Shown piece by piece: positions 1-11,164 of a DNA stretch of 64,000 nucleotides. Position 1 is the stretch's first letter, and the number at the start of each line of letters is the position of its first letter. Position numbers and translations under genes: made by a program. This DNA comes from Agapanthus africanus (taxonomy: Eukaryota; Streptophyta; Magnoliopsida; Asparagales; Amaryllidaceae): the NCBI GenBank assembly GCA_030015575.1, contig JASDDO010000026.1, positions 450,717,096 through 450,781,095 on the forward strand, given 5' to 3'. The notes under the pieces were generated by a model. It saw only the letters and a list, made by a program, of their open reading frames with translations, was not told the origin of the DNA and ran no database searches.

Positions 1-2278
1 CTAGTACCCTACTGATACCGCCTACGCATGCATGTACTTGTGTGAAACACTACGTCAAGGACCCGCTACAACGTCATGTCGTATCTAAGATACGAACCCT
101 GCTATATCACCGATCTCACGGCCTCAAATCAAATCTCATCGACTCAGCTCAATCCCAAGTATCATCCTCAATCCGTATGTGAACACATAGTCCCATACCC
201 ATGTGAACACATAACTATAAAGAATCCCATGAGCACATATCAATAGGAATGTATGCAAGTATGTATGTGTGTATGTGTAGTGCAACACTACCCTAGGGTT
301 CGCAACGCTAAAATAATCTAACACACCAATATCCATCCTAAGTATCGTTAATAATCCCAAATAACATATAATAATTGTTGGTGTGTATACGCATCCGTAT
401 ACACCACCACGGACTGCGGGGGTGCTATACGCCATCCACCCGACTTCTCCCCGTAGATATAAATCTACTCACCTGGTCCTCGCTAGCCGGTGCCGACGTC
501 GCCACGTGCTTGCTTGTTGTCTCGAAGTCGACATGGGGTTACCTACATATCATAACGCACCATATCGCATTAAAACTAAATTCGAAATCGAAACGGCATA
601 CGAAAATCAAATCGGCACGCGTATCACGCATAGGTCCAAACCTATCGCCTACGCATGCAAGAATAGTCAGACCAACCCTCGATGTCGATGTACGAACGTC
701 GAACCATCGAGAAAAATCCAAACACACCAATCGTGATTTCAAAACTCACTAATTATATAAGAAATAGGGTTTAGTTCATCAAAACCATAAAATTAAACAA
801 TTCGTTTTATTTTCCAAAAAACCTAGTTAGCATAAATTCCCATTTCGGTTCAAAACTTGATGTTTTACCCAAACTAAATATTTTGACGGTTCTAATGACC
901 AAAATGCTCACTTAATATCATAATTAGGTCATACAAATCACCTCCATATTTTTAATCTCACGAATTAGCATTAACTCAAATTTCAAGTTTGCAACAAATA
1001 TCGATTTTAACACTTTTCAAGGTAAAATTCACAATTTATCAATTAAGCATGGTTTTGCACGATCAAAGTCGCTAAACAACAAATTAAAATGCTAATAAAG
1101 TCATCAAAACCGTAATTACATTTTAAATCTCAATTTTATATGTATTTCACTAAAACCTAGTTTGCAAATTACATAATTAATACAAATTTGAATTTAACAA
1201 AAATATAAACTACCAACTAGATTAGTTTTGGCATAACAACATGTTAAACTACACAATTATCCCATGATCAATTACAAGAACCCCAACTTAAATTCACAAC
1301 CCTAATCTAGAATTTTCCAAACCCTCACTTAATAATTTCCACTTGAAATTAGAACCCAAGTTAACATTTAACTACTTAGCTTATGAAAACAATACCAACA
1401 AATTAACCATTAGATAAGATTATACCTCCAAGACTTGTAGATTTACATGCATCATAGCCTCCCAAATTAGCTTCTATGCCCCAAAATCCATGCTAGATGG
1501 GCTAAAGAATAATGGGTAAGTGTTGGATTTGAATTTAGCTTTGATTTTGTGTTAATTTTGAAGCATTTTGTGGATTTTTTTGTGATGAAATGAGAGGGAG
1601 AAGAGGGGGGAAAGCTACTGCGGTGGGAAGAAGCAAGTTTCGGCCAAAATGGGGGGGGGGATGGGGAGAGAGAGAGAGGTGTTGAATGAAAGGGTCAAAG
1701 AAAGCCATACTTCAAGTCAACACTTAACATCTTTTCCTTTATTTTTCCTTTTCTTTTCTTTGTTTGTTTTGACTTTTAAGTGGGAAGATGAGTGGGGGGC
1801 TGCTGAATTCAGCAAAGGGGTAGAGGAAATGAGTGTGTGTGGGTGTGGGTACGGGTGTGGGGTGATGAAAAATGATAAATACAATACCCCAAACATCCAT
1901 TTACGCTAAAAAAAAGCCTTTTTTTCTTCAATAATTTCTAAACCGTTTTGGCAAATGATTTCGTTCCAAAAACCACATGATAAATTTTTATTTAATGTTT
2001 TATGATGCACAAAATTTGTTTCAACTCATTCCAATTTGTAATTTTCCCTAATTAAATGTATTAGTGACGGCTTAAAATAATAATAAAATAATATTTTTTT
2101 CAGAAAATTTGAAATTTCACCAGTGGCTCAATAAACACTAAATAATAGCAATTACATAGCTAGAATATGTATATTTAATTTTTATAATAAGATATTTGTA
2201 TTTTAACTTTTTTACAGAAAACCCCCTCATTTTACCGATTTTCCGAAATTTCACCGAAACGATTTTCAAAACGTTACA
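1..2278 (-). mobile_element. Partial Ty3/Gypsy (Tekay-like) LTR, element H
   Basis: This is the right-hand part of a minus-strand Gypsy LTR. It aligns in order with the LTR of element G, from about 35,200 to 37,542. Shared landmarks are a block at about 413-500 matching 35,605-35,700 (the ccccgtagat...ctactcac stretch), a long AT-rich middle, a G-rich purine stretch at 1590-1680, and the terminal FCCGAATTTCACCG-like sequence ending in gttaca at 2278. Divergence from G is large, so H is an older or different family member. It ends exactly where 5' LTR sequence of Copia element D resumes (aaagagagctaaa), so H inserted into that LTR. The likely target duplication is aaaag (2279-2283), but the left copy lies outside the window. 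I cannot tell a solo LTR from a full element. The short reading frames inside it are not supported as genes. Confidence 0.8.
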
Positions 2279-2698
2279 AAAAGAGAGCTAAATTCCTACT
2301 TCATCATCCTTATCTATTCTAGCCACTTAGATTAGGGTGTTCACTTCACTAATACTTGATTAGAGAAGTGAGAGCTTGAGTTAAAGATTCTTCAAGGTAG
2401 ATCATCTTTGAAAAGGAAGACTTCAAGCAATCATGGATCATTCGGCTTGTGGAGCCTCTCTGGAGTCCGGAAGTTCATGGATCGCGGCGAAGGGACTACT
2501 ACTCGGAGCTTATGAAGCGAAGGAGCGGACTACAAAGGTTGTAATCCCTTTTCTTTAGATGTAAAGATTTTTACATGCTTTGTTAACCCTAATTATCTAG
2601 CAAAGATCGTCGCTTTAGGTTGTTCGGCACTTGTAAATTTTAAATTCGGCATGGTTGATGCCTTATAGACCCTTGTGATAGTGCCTAGTAACCCTACA
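2279..2698 (+). repeat. 5' LTR of element D, 3' end only
   Basis: This stretch matches the last 420 bp of D's 3' LTR (10387-10806) and ends in the same accctaca. It is followed at once by the primer-binding site, as expected for a 5' LTR. Its upstream part was displaced by insertion of element H. Confidence 0.9.
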
Positions 2699-2699
2699 G

Positions 2700-2712
2700 T
2701 GGTATCAGAGCC
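2700..2712 (+). other. Primer-binding site of D (tRNA-iMet)
   Basis: TGGTATCAGAGCC lies one base after the 5' LTR. It is complementary to the 3' end of plant initiator methionine tRNA, the usual primer for minus-strand DNA synthesis in Angela/BARE-type Copia elements. Confidence 0.93.
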
Positions 2713-2899
2713 TAGCTAGAGCATTAGGCGACGTGTAGACGAAGTTAAAAGTTCGATCGAACCCCGGAACGTCGTTTTTGACCCCTTCTCTGGAATTTTT
2801 TTTAAAAGATTGTTTTTTCCACATTAAAAATACTCAAAAAAATAAGCAGGTGATTCTATGGATAAAAGAGAAATACGAACCCCTAATTCCTTAAAGTCG

Positions 2900-2944
2900 C
2901 CGCGGAACCGCGGCCATAACAGGCTTTTGGCGGCGATTCCACGG
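2900..2944 (+). other. GC-rich leader hairpin of D, 200 nt after the primer site
   Basis: The left arm CCGCGGAACCGC (2900-2911) faces a right arm ending in GATTCCACGG (2933-2944). Ten of twelve pairs form. The counterparts in C, B and A sit at the same distance from their primer sites and have different but paired sequences. Confidence 0.6.
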
Positions 2945-4033
2945 CCGTACTTGGGTATCAGGGGTAGTTATTTCTGGGTAACATCCGTAGGTATTACTAC
3001 GTGCTTCTGGGAATTTTTAATATTACTCAAGTGTTGAGTTTTCTGGAGATCTTTGGAATTTATTGATTCGATCGGAAAGTTTAACATCGTTTAGTTTTTC
3101 GAGTAATTTAGAACGTGTTAAAAGGTTCGAACGGATATCAATAACTCATTTTTTTCATGACGGAAAACTTTCAAGTGTTGGATTTTTTCCTCTGTTTAAA
3201 ACTTTCGGGGAAACATGCTAGCGTATCTGTGGACCCTCTAGAAGAACATAACCTTAACTCGATTATGTGACCGTCAAAACTGCCACTGAACCAAAGGGTT
3301 TGTGGTAGTTTAGCATTGCCACATGTGATGCGTTGGTTTGACCGTTCTACGGCTGGTTCATTGGCGCAGTGACATGTTCTGGGATTTTTGAACTCCGCTC
3401 AAGTGTTGTGCTATTTGGGAAATCTTGGGTATTTGATTATTCGAGCGGAAAGTTTAACATTGTCTATTATCTGGAATGTGATACAATATGTGTAATTCAT
3501 ATAGTTAGGCATGAAATGCGAAGTATGTGATATTTCGCATTTAAGATGTCTAAAGTAATTGTGGATTCCAAATGTTGTAGTTTTACACTTTCTTTTTAGT
3601 GACCGTAAGCGTAGTATGTGGTGTATTGCAGGCTTCGTTGCTATACATCAACGACAATCGGGATACGCATACTTGCTTACGTTGATGATGTGAGATATTA
3701 TGTGTTGCTGTGATATGATATATTGGATCGTCGTGTTCTGAATAGCCGGGGGTTTTATGTGAGATGAGGTTTTTTAATTTTCATTCATGTAAATTTCATT
3801 CTTTTATTGGGGCACTTCCGGGTTGAGGATGATGTCACCATTGTATATTATTTACTTTTCCGCGTTAGGTAGACCCAAGGAGGGGAGCACAAGTAACCGG
3901 GTTCTATGGTCCAGTGGGAGGCCATCTCGAAGAGTCGAGATCGGGTCTCCTAACCCTAGAATTGGCAGTGTTGCTTGCCGCTCTCGTAGGGTTCTAGGGA
4001 TGTGGGTTTGGCTATTCATCGCGACCGTGGAAT

Positions 4034-4066
4034 CCGTGTTTTATACAAGCTCGATGTAAAACACGG
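4034..4066 (+). other. Leader hairpin of D with 10-bp perfect stem
   Basis: CCGTGTTTTA (4034-4043) pairs perfectly with TAAAACACGG (4057-4066). The same position in A (minus, about 31190-31225) and C (about 58407-58441) also forms a hairpin, with altered stem sequence in C. Confidence 0.55.
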
Positions 4067-4301
4067 AGGTCCTAGTATATCCAATATTTCATATGTTATC
4101 TTCTGCTGCAATGTTCTGTGATGAGATCATTTTACTGCCTGAGACGAATGCTTATACTATATATATGATATATAAATATTACTGCTTTCGTTTTTTCTGT
4201 GATGCTTAGGAAGCATAACTGATGGGATTTATTAATGAGATTAATAAAGGAAAAGAAACCTAAAAGATGTTGTAGAATCAAAATTTTATAAAAAGGTTTG
4301 C

Positions 4302-4546
4302 TACAGTCTTGCTTTGCACAGCGGTATATATGATATACCCTGCACCTTATTCGATGAGGAAAGAGCCGAGATCCCTTCACCGGGAGTGACCTCTTTAGCA
4401 AAACTGGCAGATGCTACAAACTCGCAGTTTAGTTTTTGATTGCTTCTATAGTTCTTGCTTTGCATAGAGGTATATATGACATACCCTGCACCTTATTCGA
4501 TGAGGAAAGAGCCGAGATCCCTTCACCGGGAGTGACCACTTTAGCG
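4302..4546 (+). repeat. Duplicated leader module of D (two copies, period about 146 bp)
   Basis: Two copies lie at about 4302-4400 and 4447-4546. Each has a ttgctttgca segment, a small hairpin (GGTATAT / ATATACC in copy 1, 4323-4339), a ttattcgatgaggaaagagc segment, and a conserved gatcccttcaccgggagtga motif. The same two-copy arrangement occurs in the leaders of F, A and C but not in B. Confidence 0.75.
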
Positions 4547-4684
4547 AAACTAGAAAAGCCTAAAAAACACTCATTTTCAAAATCACTTGTTTCTATAACG
4601 ATATCAAATTCATTACGTTCATGGTTTTCTGAAAAACCTGCGTAACCCTCCGTCATTTTAGGAAATAGAGTACTTAGTATTCGT

Positions 4685-4891
4685 GCTGCGTTTGTTGACC
4701 ATAGTTAAGGCGCAGTGTACGGTAGCTGAGTGATGTTTTCCTATATAACATATGATGTGATTAATTAGGACAGTCATATGACTTTGTTGACCATAGTTAA
4801 GGGTCATATGGGTGGGTCTAAATTAATCACGAAATGACGGGTAGAACTTGACTAATGCTTATGATTTGTTGACCATAGTTAAGGTCATAAG
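4685..4891 (+). other. Three-hairpin tetraloop array of D (loop CATA)
   Basis: There are three stem-loops of one design. Outer stems are CTGCG/CGCAG (4686-4690, 4711-4715), CATATGAC/GTCATATG (4775-4782, 4803-4810) and CTTATGA/TCATAAG (4858-4864, 4885-4891). Each encloses TTTG, an inner stem TTGAC/GTTAA, the 4-nt loop CATA (4700-4703, 4792-4795, 4874-4877) and GG. Outer stems are unrelated in sequence while the inner part is identical in all three. Spacing is 92 and 82 nt. Equivalent arrays occur in F, A, B and, in part, C. Confidence 0.75.
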
Positions 4892-5106
4892 TCACTAGGG
4901 GTAAAAGCATTATCGGGGATTTCAAATGTTGAAATTTGCAATGAGATTACGTACCTTCTATGAGATAGATGGATCCCGATACCTACTGCGAGTAAGAGTT
5001 ACTCCTGGGAGAATTTTACACAGGACAATTAGCCGATCAAGTAGGTGTCTAGAAAGGTGTTAACACGGTTATGCCTCTGGGAAAATGAGGTTTACTTTAA
5101 TTAGGT

Positions 5107-5122
5107 CCGTGCGAAAGCACGG
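5107..5122 (+). other. Leader hairpin of D with GAAA loop
   Basis: CCGTGC (5107-5112) pairs with GCACGG (5117-5122) around a GAAA loop, a stable GNRA-type hairpin. It lies about 215 nt before the gag start. A (minus) and F keep the same hairpin with one changed pair. B keeps only the CGC/GCG part around GAAA. Confidence 0.5.
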
Positions 5123-5336
5123 GAAACTTCCCTCAAAGTACCAACACTGATCTGGCTGAAAGATTGGCGAACTTGTAGGGTGTAATTAATCCCGGTTAAT
5201 CTTACCTTTTAGGGTTTGAAGGAAGATTTGATTAAAACAATGGGAGCCATCCTAATTAGATAAGATAATAACCAATCTAATCTTACAAGAGAATACGCTA
5301 AAGTGTTTTTCTTCTCTCTCTCTCCAGGTAGAGACC

Positions 5337-6839
5337 ATGTCAGGCCTTAATCAAGATAATAATTTGGATATATTGACTGAACCAGCTTATTATACTGAGC
5401 AAGGGAGCGTTGGTCCCGTTCTTTCTTATAAGTGTTATAAGACTGAGCAGGAAATATGAGAATATCTGGATTCTCACACCGCCCTAACGAAAAACAAGCA
5501 TTCTGATGCATCTTCTTCGGAAGTGTTAGTTATTGAGAACTGTTTCTCAGTTCACTCTACGTCCTGTGTAATAGATACCGGATCAGGATCCTACATATGT
5601 AATATGTTACGTGGGCTACGTAAAGGTAGAGAACTGGGAATGGGTGATCATTCCATAACAGTAAGGAATGGTGCAAATGTTGCAGCCAAAGCAGTTGGCA
5701 AATATCACCTTGTGTTACCAAATGGTAATACATTGATTCTGAATGAATGCTGTTACATTCCGACCCTGATATGCATTATTATATCAGTTTCTTTATTGAA
5801 TAAAGAAGGATATAATTTTGTAATACAGGATAATGTTATGAACATATTCCTGAATCAAAAGTTGATAGGATCAGGATCGTTAAATAATGGCATGTACGTT
5901 CTAAATCAAACTGCAATTCTTAATGTACAGAACACAAACAAGAGGAAAAGTTCAGAAATGAACGAATCCTTCTTGTGGCATTGTAGACTAGGTCATATCA
6001 ATGCGACACGGCTAGCTAAATTGCATAAGGATGGATATTTGAATCCGTTCGAATTATCATCTTATGACACTTGCCAGTCATGTCTCAAAGGCAAAATGAC
6101 CAAAGCTCCGTTTAGTGGACACGGAGAAAGAGTTACAAAACTCTTAGGGCTGATACATAGTGATGTATGTGGACCCATGTCTACACATGCCAGGAACGGT
6201 TCTTCCTACTTCATTACATTCACTGACAATCTCTCAAGATACGGACATGTGTTCCTGATGAAACGCAAGTCTGAAGCTTTTGAGAAATTCAGAGAATATA
6301 AGAACAAAGTAGAGAACCAAACGGGTAAAAGTATTAAAATCCTTCGATCTGATCGAGGAGGAGAATACTTGAGCAATAAGTTACAAGATTTTCTAAAAGA
6401 GAATGGGATTCTCTCTCGGCTTACTCCTCCCTATACACCACAGCACAACGGCGTATCGGAGAGGAGGAATCGCACCGTATTGGATATGGTGCGCTCTATG
6501 ATGAGCACCGCTGAGTTACCTATTTCCTTTTGGGGTTATGCGCTGGAGACATCCGCATACCTATTGAATAGAGTTCCGACTAAATCAATGCCTACCACTC
6601 CATATGAGATTTGGAATGGGAAGAGACCATCTCTTAAACGAGTTAAGATATGGGGTTGTCCGGCCTATGTTAGAAAGCAAAATCCGGACAAGCTTGAGGA
6701 AAGATCAAGTCTATGTAAGTTTATGGGATATCCAAAAGATTCCTATGGATATATCTTCTACCATGGTGAGGAACAAAAGGTGTTTGTTTCTCAATATGCC
6801 ACCTTTTTAGAAAAAGGAGTTTCTTGCAAAAGAAATTAA
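5337..6839 (+). pseudogene. Gag-deleted protease-integrase pseudogene of D
   Basis: The ATG at 5337 is homologous by context to B's gag start at 51929. The first roughly 19 codons resemble the B Gag N-terminus, and then most of Gag is missing. The protease Asp of DTGSGS is codon 80 here but about codon 306 in B. The zinc knuckle is degenerate, with only one of its Cys/His ligands kept. Next come a retroviral-type aspartic protease, the HHCC zinc-binding region (LWHCRLGH, then CQSC) and the integrase core with its D, D, E triad at about codons 276, 339 and 375 (spacing 62 and 35). One in-frame TGA at 5457-5459 interrupts the frame where F has GGG. The frame closes at 6839 after a frameshift near the integrase end. 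It is not functional as it stands, but protease and integrase active sites are intact. Confidence 0.88.
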
Positions 6840-8602
6840 TGGCGAAGAGGTAGAGCTGGAAAAGGTTCCAGCGACACAAACAGCAACTGAAGATTTAGTG
6901 GAAGCAGAGGATTCAGTAGTACCCAACGAACCCCAGCCTCTCCGCCGATCTAGTACGGTTTCTCATCCACCTGAGAGATACTACGGTTTTCTCATTGATG
7001 TTGGGAGCGAGGATTGCATCATGGAAGATGATGACTCGACTAGCTTCGAGCAGGCCATCACGAGTGGTGACTCTGTGAAGTGGCTAGATTGAATGCGATC
7101 TGAGATGGAATCCATGTATGCCAACAAAGTATGGACTTTGGAAGTTGCTCCTGAAGGGGTAAAACCCATTGGGAGCAAATGGATCTTTAAGAAGTAACTT
7201 GGTGTAGATGGAAAAGTTGAGACTTACAAAGCTAGACTTGTTGCAAAGGATTTTCGTCAACGACCAGGTATGGATTATGACGAAACCTTTTCTCCAGTGG
7301 CTATGCTTTAGTCCATCCAGATCTTACTTGCCATTGCTGCATACCATAACTACGAAATCTGGAAAATGGATGTTAAGACCGCCTTTCTAAATGGTGATTT
7401 AGAGGAGTGCGTGTACATGACTCATCCAGAGGGCTTCGTAGATAGTGGGAGCAGCGGAAAGGTGTGCAAGCTGCTTAGATCCATCTACGGGTTAAAGCAG
7501 GCATCGCGGAGTTGGAACATCTGCTTTGATGTTGTAGTCAAAGAGTTTGACTTCATCAAAAACGTAGATGAACCTTGTATATATAAAAAGGTTGCAGAGA
7601 GTAAGGTTGTCTTCCTCGTATTGTACGTCGATGACATACTCTTGATAGGAAATGATGTTCCTATGCTGCAATAGGTCAATCTCTTCTTATCACAAAGATT
7701 CTCGATGAAAGTTCTTAGTGATGCCTCCTGCATACTGGGAATAAAGATCTATAGAGATAGATCTAAACGGATACTGGGATTGTCCTAATCTAGGTACATT
7801 GACACCATACTAAAGAGGTTTAGTATGGATGAATCCAAGCGTGGGAACCTACCCACGATCTCTAGACTCACTCTCTCCAAAGAGATGTCTCCCAAGGCTG
7901 ATTTGGAGAGAGCTCGCATGCAAGGGATACCCTATGCTTCGGCAGTAAGCTCTATCATGTATGCGATGCTATGTACCAGACCTGATGTAGTATACTGACT
8001 AAGTATAGTGAGTAGGTATCAAGCAGATCCTGGAGAGAGTCACTGGATAGCTGTGAAGAACATTCTCAAGTACTCGAGAAGGACTAAAGAGATGTTATGG
8101 TAACGGAGAACTCCAGGTGGAGTCCTTTACCGATTCAAGCTTCCAAAGTGATAAGGATGACTCTAAGTCACACTCGGGATTTGTCTTTACCCTCAATGGA
8201 GGGGCGGTGTGTTGGAAGAGTTCTAAACAGGAAACCGTTACAGACTCGACAATGGAGGCTGAATACATCGCTGCCAACGATGCTGCAAAAGAGGCTGTCT
8301 GGATGAAGAAGATCATTATTCAACTTGGTGTGGTTCCATCCATTGAGCATCCAATACCTTTATATTGTGATAACAATGGAGCTGTGGCTTTGGCCAAGGA
8401 TCCCAGGTCCCATCAGAAGTCCAGACATATTCTGAGGCAGTATCACCTGATCCGGAAGATAGTTGATCGCCGGGAGATCGAGGTCAGGAGAGTTGATACG
8501 AAGGACAACACTGAGGATCCACTCACGAAGGCAATTCCCCAGACACAGTTTGAGAGACTCTTCAGGATGTTGGGTATGAGATACTACAATAGCTGGCCTT
8601 AG
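6840..8602 (+). pseudogene. Reverse transcriptase-RNase H pseudogene of D
   Basis: This continues the pol reading in shifted frames. The linker contains the conserved SHPPERYYGF segment. The RT follows, with MDVKTAFLNG, the SIYGLKQASRSWN block and the catalytic YVDD motif (about 7625-7640). RNase H is recognisable through FADS/FTDSSFQSD-type, MEAEYIAA and DNNGA motifs, up to the terminal TAG at 8600-8602. It is interrupted by stops near 7090, 7195, 7309, 7672, 7786 and 7997 and by a frameshift near 8097. The damage is point-like and the domain order is complete, so this copy decayed after insertion. Confidence 0.88.
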
Positions 8603-8605
8603 TGC

Positions 8606-8616
8606 AAGTGGGAGAT
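8606..8616 (+). other. Polypurine tract of D
   Basis: AAGTGGGAGAT directly precedes the 3' LTR. It is the usual plus-strand primer site. The same 11 bases occur at the same place in F, A, B and E. Confidence 0.85.
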
Positions 8617-10806
8617 TGTTAGTTATATATATGCCCTAGAGGCCATTTTTGTACATATGATGTATATTATAGTGGATGCTTGGATATATATAGAGAGGAC
8701 TTTCTTGCTCGACATGATAATATGCTATTTGATTTCACTTTGTCTTAACATGTTGACTTGTATTAGTTTATTGTCTTGCTCTCACATATTCATAAAGCCT
8801 TTAGGATATGTACTCGACTACTGGGACTATAATGAGATCATACTAATGGGGCCATGGTAGTCTATGAGTACATCCTATAATTGTTCCTAGTCGAGGGTGT
8901 ATCGAGACAGGGCATCGATACAACAGAGTAGACTAGCGTATACACATCTTGACCCAAATGATGGGCGATGGATGATCCCATATCCATCGATGTTTGACAT
9001 CAAAGATGGTGTATGGGTGCTCAATGGAGACTGGGTACACTGAACGAACTCGCCGAGAACTCCTAGATGGTAATATACCTATCGTCAGATAGCAGTTCTC
9101 CGGTGACACTGGTACAGGTTAGTCTTTAGACCCGAGATCGTCATAGAGTCTTGTGTGATTCCCACTGTGCTTTGATTTCCACCTTACCACATCCAAGAGG
9201 GCATGCAAAACGGTGTCTTTTGGTTACAGTCCCGAATCACATAGATGCAATGAGTGATAGGAGGGGTTTCGTCTCTCCCGGTATAAGGAGTTGATGTTGT
9301 GCTGTGTTCGATTGGCTATAACTTGAAATCCCTGGCCAGGGCTGATAAAGAGTGCTACTGGTAAGTGTTATCAGTAGTTTCTCGACCTGTTATGAGCCTC
9401 ACATCGACACGTCTTATCGGTTACTGGAGTCTGACGTTTACCACCCCTAGACTAGATATGCGACATATCATACGAAGATACCGGACTGCACGGGAGTGTT
9501 ACTGATTGGATTCATAGGAGAATGTACAGGCTTGCTTGTTGATCTTCTGATCGCTCAATACCTGGGTGGCTGTTATATTTAGCTGACCGCTTGCAGCTTG
9601 TGGGTGTTTGATATGATCATCACCTGCTGCCGGCGTATTGACGATTCTTTAGAGTCCTACACAGAGGTTTCTTGACTCAGGCAAAACGGAGTAGGAGCAC
9701 ATATATGATATGTGCGGAATCGAGAATATTACGATATGAGATACCGTAATCTATTCTCGCGATATTAGATATCGGCCGGGTATATGTGATATAGCCGGGT
9801 CATCGGATCAAGTGTTGATTCGATGAACTGATACTGATTATATTAGTCGGTTATTTAAGAAATAGCCGGATTGTCGGATCAATTGTTGATTCGATAATTT
9901 AATGTATAATTATATATCTGATGTAATACATTACATTAACTGATATAAGCTCACTTTATTTTCTCACCGGATAATACAATTATATATATGCGATATATGT
10001 TAATTGTATTATTTTCTTTTGTTACAAAAATATATTATATATGTGATGTATAATATTGTAACAAGTTATGATTACAAATGCAACATGATTTGTGGAGATT
10101 AAACATAGTTAGTGTTTGATTTGAGTTTGCTTTTTCATGAAGGTTCTAGAAGCTTTATTTTTGTTTTAAGCATAGATATTTTGTATAGATATTTTCTAAC
10201 CCAACCCAAACCCTTTACCATGGTTATTTCTCTAAAAGGGTTAAGCACTCATTCTTAACCCAAGGGTTGATTTGTAACCAAAGAAATAATTCATTATTCA
10301 TCACAAAAGACTTCTTCTTCTTCTTCCTTCTTAAAAAGCTTGCTAGCTTTTTGCAAGTGATGAATATAAAGTGAGAAATTGAAATAAAAAGAGAGCTAAA
10401 TTTCTACTTCGTCATCCTCATCTATTCTAGCCACTTAGATTAGGGTGTTCACTTCACTAATACTTGATTAGAGAAGTAAGAGTTTGAGTTAAAGATTCTT
10501 CAAAGTAGATCATCTTCGAAAAGGATGATTTCAAGCAAGCAAGGATCATTCAGCTTGTGGAGCCACACTAAAGTCCGGAAGTTCATGGATCGCGGCGAAG
10601 GGACTACTACTCGGAGCTTATGAAGCCAAGGAGTGGACTACAAAGGTTGTAATCCCTTTCCTTTAGATGTAAATATGTTTACATGCTTTGTTAACCCTAA
10701 TTATCTAGCAAAGATCCTCGCTTTAGGTTATTCGGCACTTGTAAATTTTAAATTCGGCATGGTTGATGCCTTATAGAGCCTTGTGATAGTGCATAGTAAC
10801 CCTACA
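8617..10806 (+). repeat. 3' LTR of element D (2,190 bp)
   Basis: It begins TGTTAGTTATAT after the polypurine tract and ends CCCTACA, giving TG...CA ends. It carries the segments shared by all the Copia LTRs here (gggcatcgat, tacagtcccgaatcacat, gactc near tttagag), two hairpins with constant loops (9801-9896), and an AT-rich promoter-like stretch before the CT-rich 3' part. Confidence 0.92.
9801..9896 (+). other. Paired LTR hairpins of D
   Basis: CATCGGATC (9801-9809) pairs with GATTCGATG (9817-9825) around aagtgtt. TGTCGGATC (9872-9880) pairs with GATTCGATA (9888-9896) around aattgtt. Both include G-T wobbles. Homologous pairs in F (12331-12424) and A (25741-25836) have other stem sequences. 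Confidence 0.55.
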
Positions 10807-11164
10807 GGAGCCGAAGGATAAGGAAGGAAGAAAACCAATTAGCCTATGTGCGGTATACAGAAGGTATGTTGTAGAGACATATAAAGGAACTGAAGTGACG
10901 ACAAAGGAAATTGCGAGTACTGTTATGAATCTGAATAATGGAAAAGGTATTACTAGAAATACCCGGCCATCCCCTTGAAGCATTTTCATGTTTCAGTATT
11001 TCTGTGTACTTGTAAATGAGAGTTGTTTTCCCAATTAATACTGACTCTAGGGTATGTATGTACCATATTTGGATCTCACATCTGCATGGCATTACAGATG
11101 CTGAGCACGAGTATAATATTGGAAAATGGGAGATTTGAGTCAGCCAGTGCTGCTGATGTGCTTG
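10807..11164 (+). other. Non-element spacer with possible broken host exons
   Basis: These 358 bp between D and F match none of the elements and are the only candidate host DNA. From 10808 a frame stays open for 56 codons to TGA at 10976. It has ordinary protein-like composition (it includes CAVYRRYVVETYKG). A good plant 5' splice site (AAAAG|GTATTA) lies at 10946/10947, and a 3' splice site (ATTACAG|ATG) at 11097/11098, giving a T-rich intron of 151 nt. The joined frame then ends at TGA 11136-11138. I do not recognise the protein. If it is real, D has cut the exon at its left edge, so the gene is broken here. The short length makes chance possible. Confidence 0.4.

Larger units (their letters stand above)
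2713..5336 (+). other. Untranslated leader of element D
   Basis: This is 2.6 kb between the primer-binding site and the gag start codon, with no credible reading frame. Long leaders are typical of the BARE/Angela group. It holds a chain of predicted hairpins listed separately. It aligns with the leaders of F and A, but lacks the GC-rich block of about 400 bp present at 14130-14550 in F. Just before the ATG is a pyrimidine run ending in CAG (about 5305-5327). Confidence 0.85.
2279..10806 (+). mobile_element. Ty1/Copia element D (Angela/BARE-like, Gag-deficient)
   Basis: This is a nearly complete Copia retrotransposon. It has the last 420 bp of a 5' LTR, a primer-binding site, a leader of about 2.6 kb, a gag-pol pseudogene in the Copia order protease-integrase-RT-RNase H, a polypurine tract and a 2,190-bp 3' LTR. 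The start of the 5' LTR lies beyond element H, outside the window. The remaining 420 bp of 5' LTR differ from the matching part of the 3' LTR (10387-10806) by several percent by eye, so this is not a recent insertion. The five bases after the 3' LTR (ggagc, 10807-10811) should be the right target duplication. The element lacks most of gag. Confidence 0.93.

Noticed and set aside
1649..1909. Gly- and Glu-rich open frame in the G-rich part of H
   Set aside because: It is low-complexity sequence in a decayed LTR. The corresponding stretch in G's LTR has a different, unrelated frame.
2700..2712. TGGTATCAGAGCC as the end of a tRNA gene
   Set aside because: It is complementary to the tRNA 3' end and sits next to an LTR in every element. 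No cloverleaf is present. It is a primer-binding site.
4685..4891. Regularly spaced repeats resembling a small CRISPR-like array
   Set aside because: There are only three units, they contain hairpins with variable outer stems, and the setting is a plant retrotransposon leader.
9720..10080. AT-rich palindromes in LTRs as inserted MITEs
   Set aside because: The same palindromes occur at the same place in the LTRs of D, F, A and E, with no target duplications around them, so they belong to the LTR.
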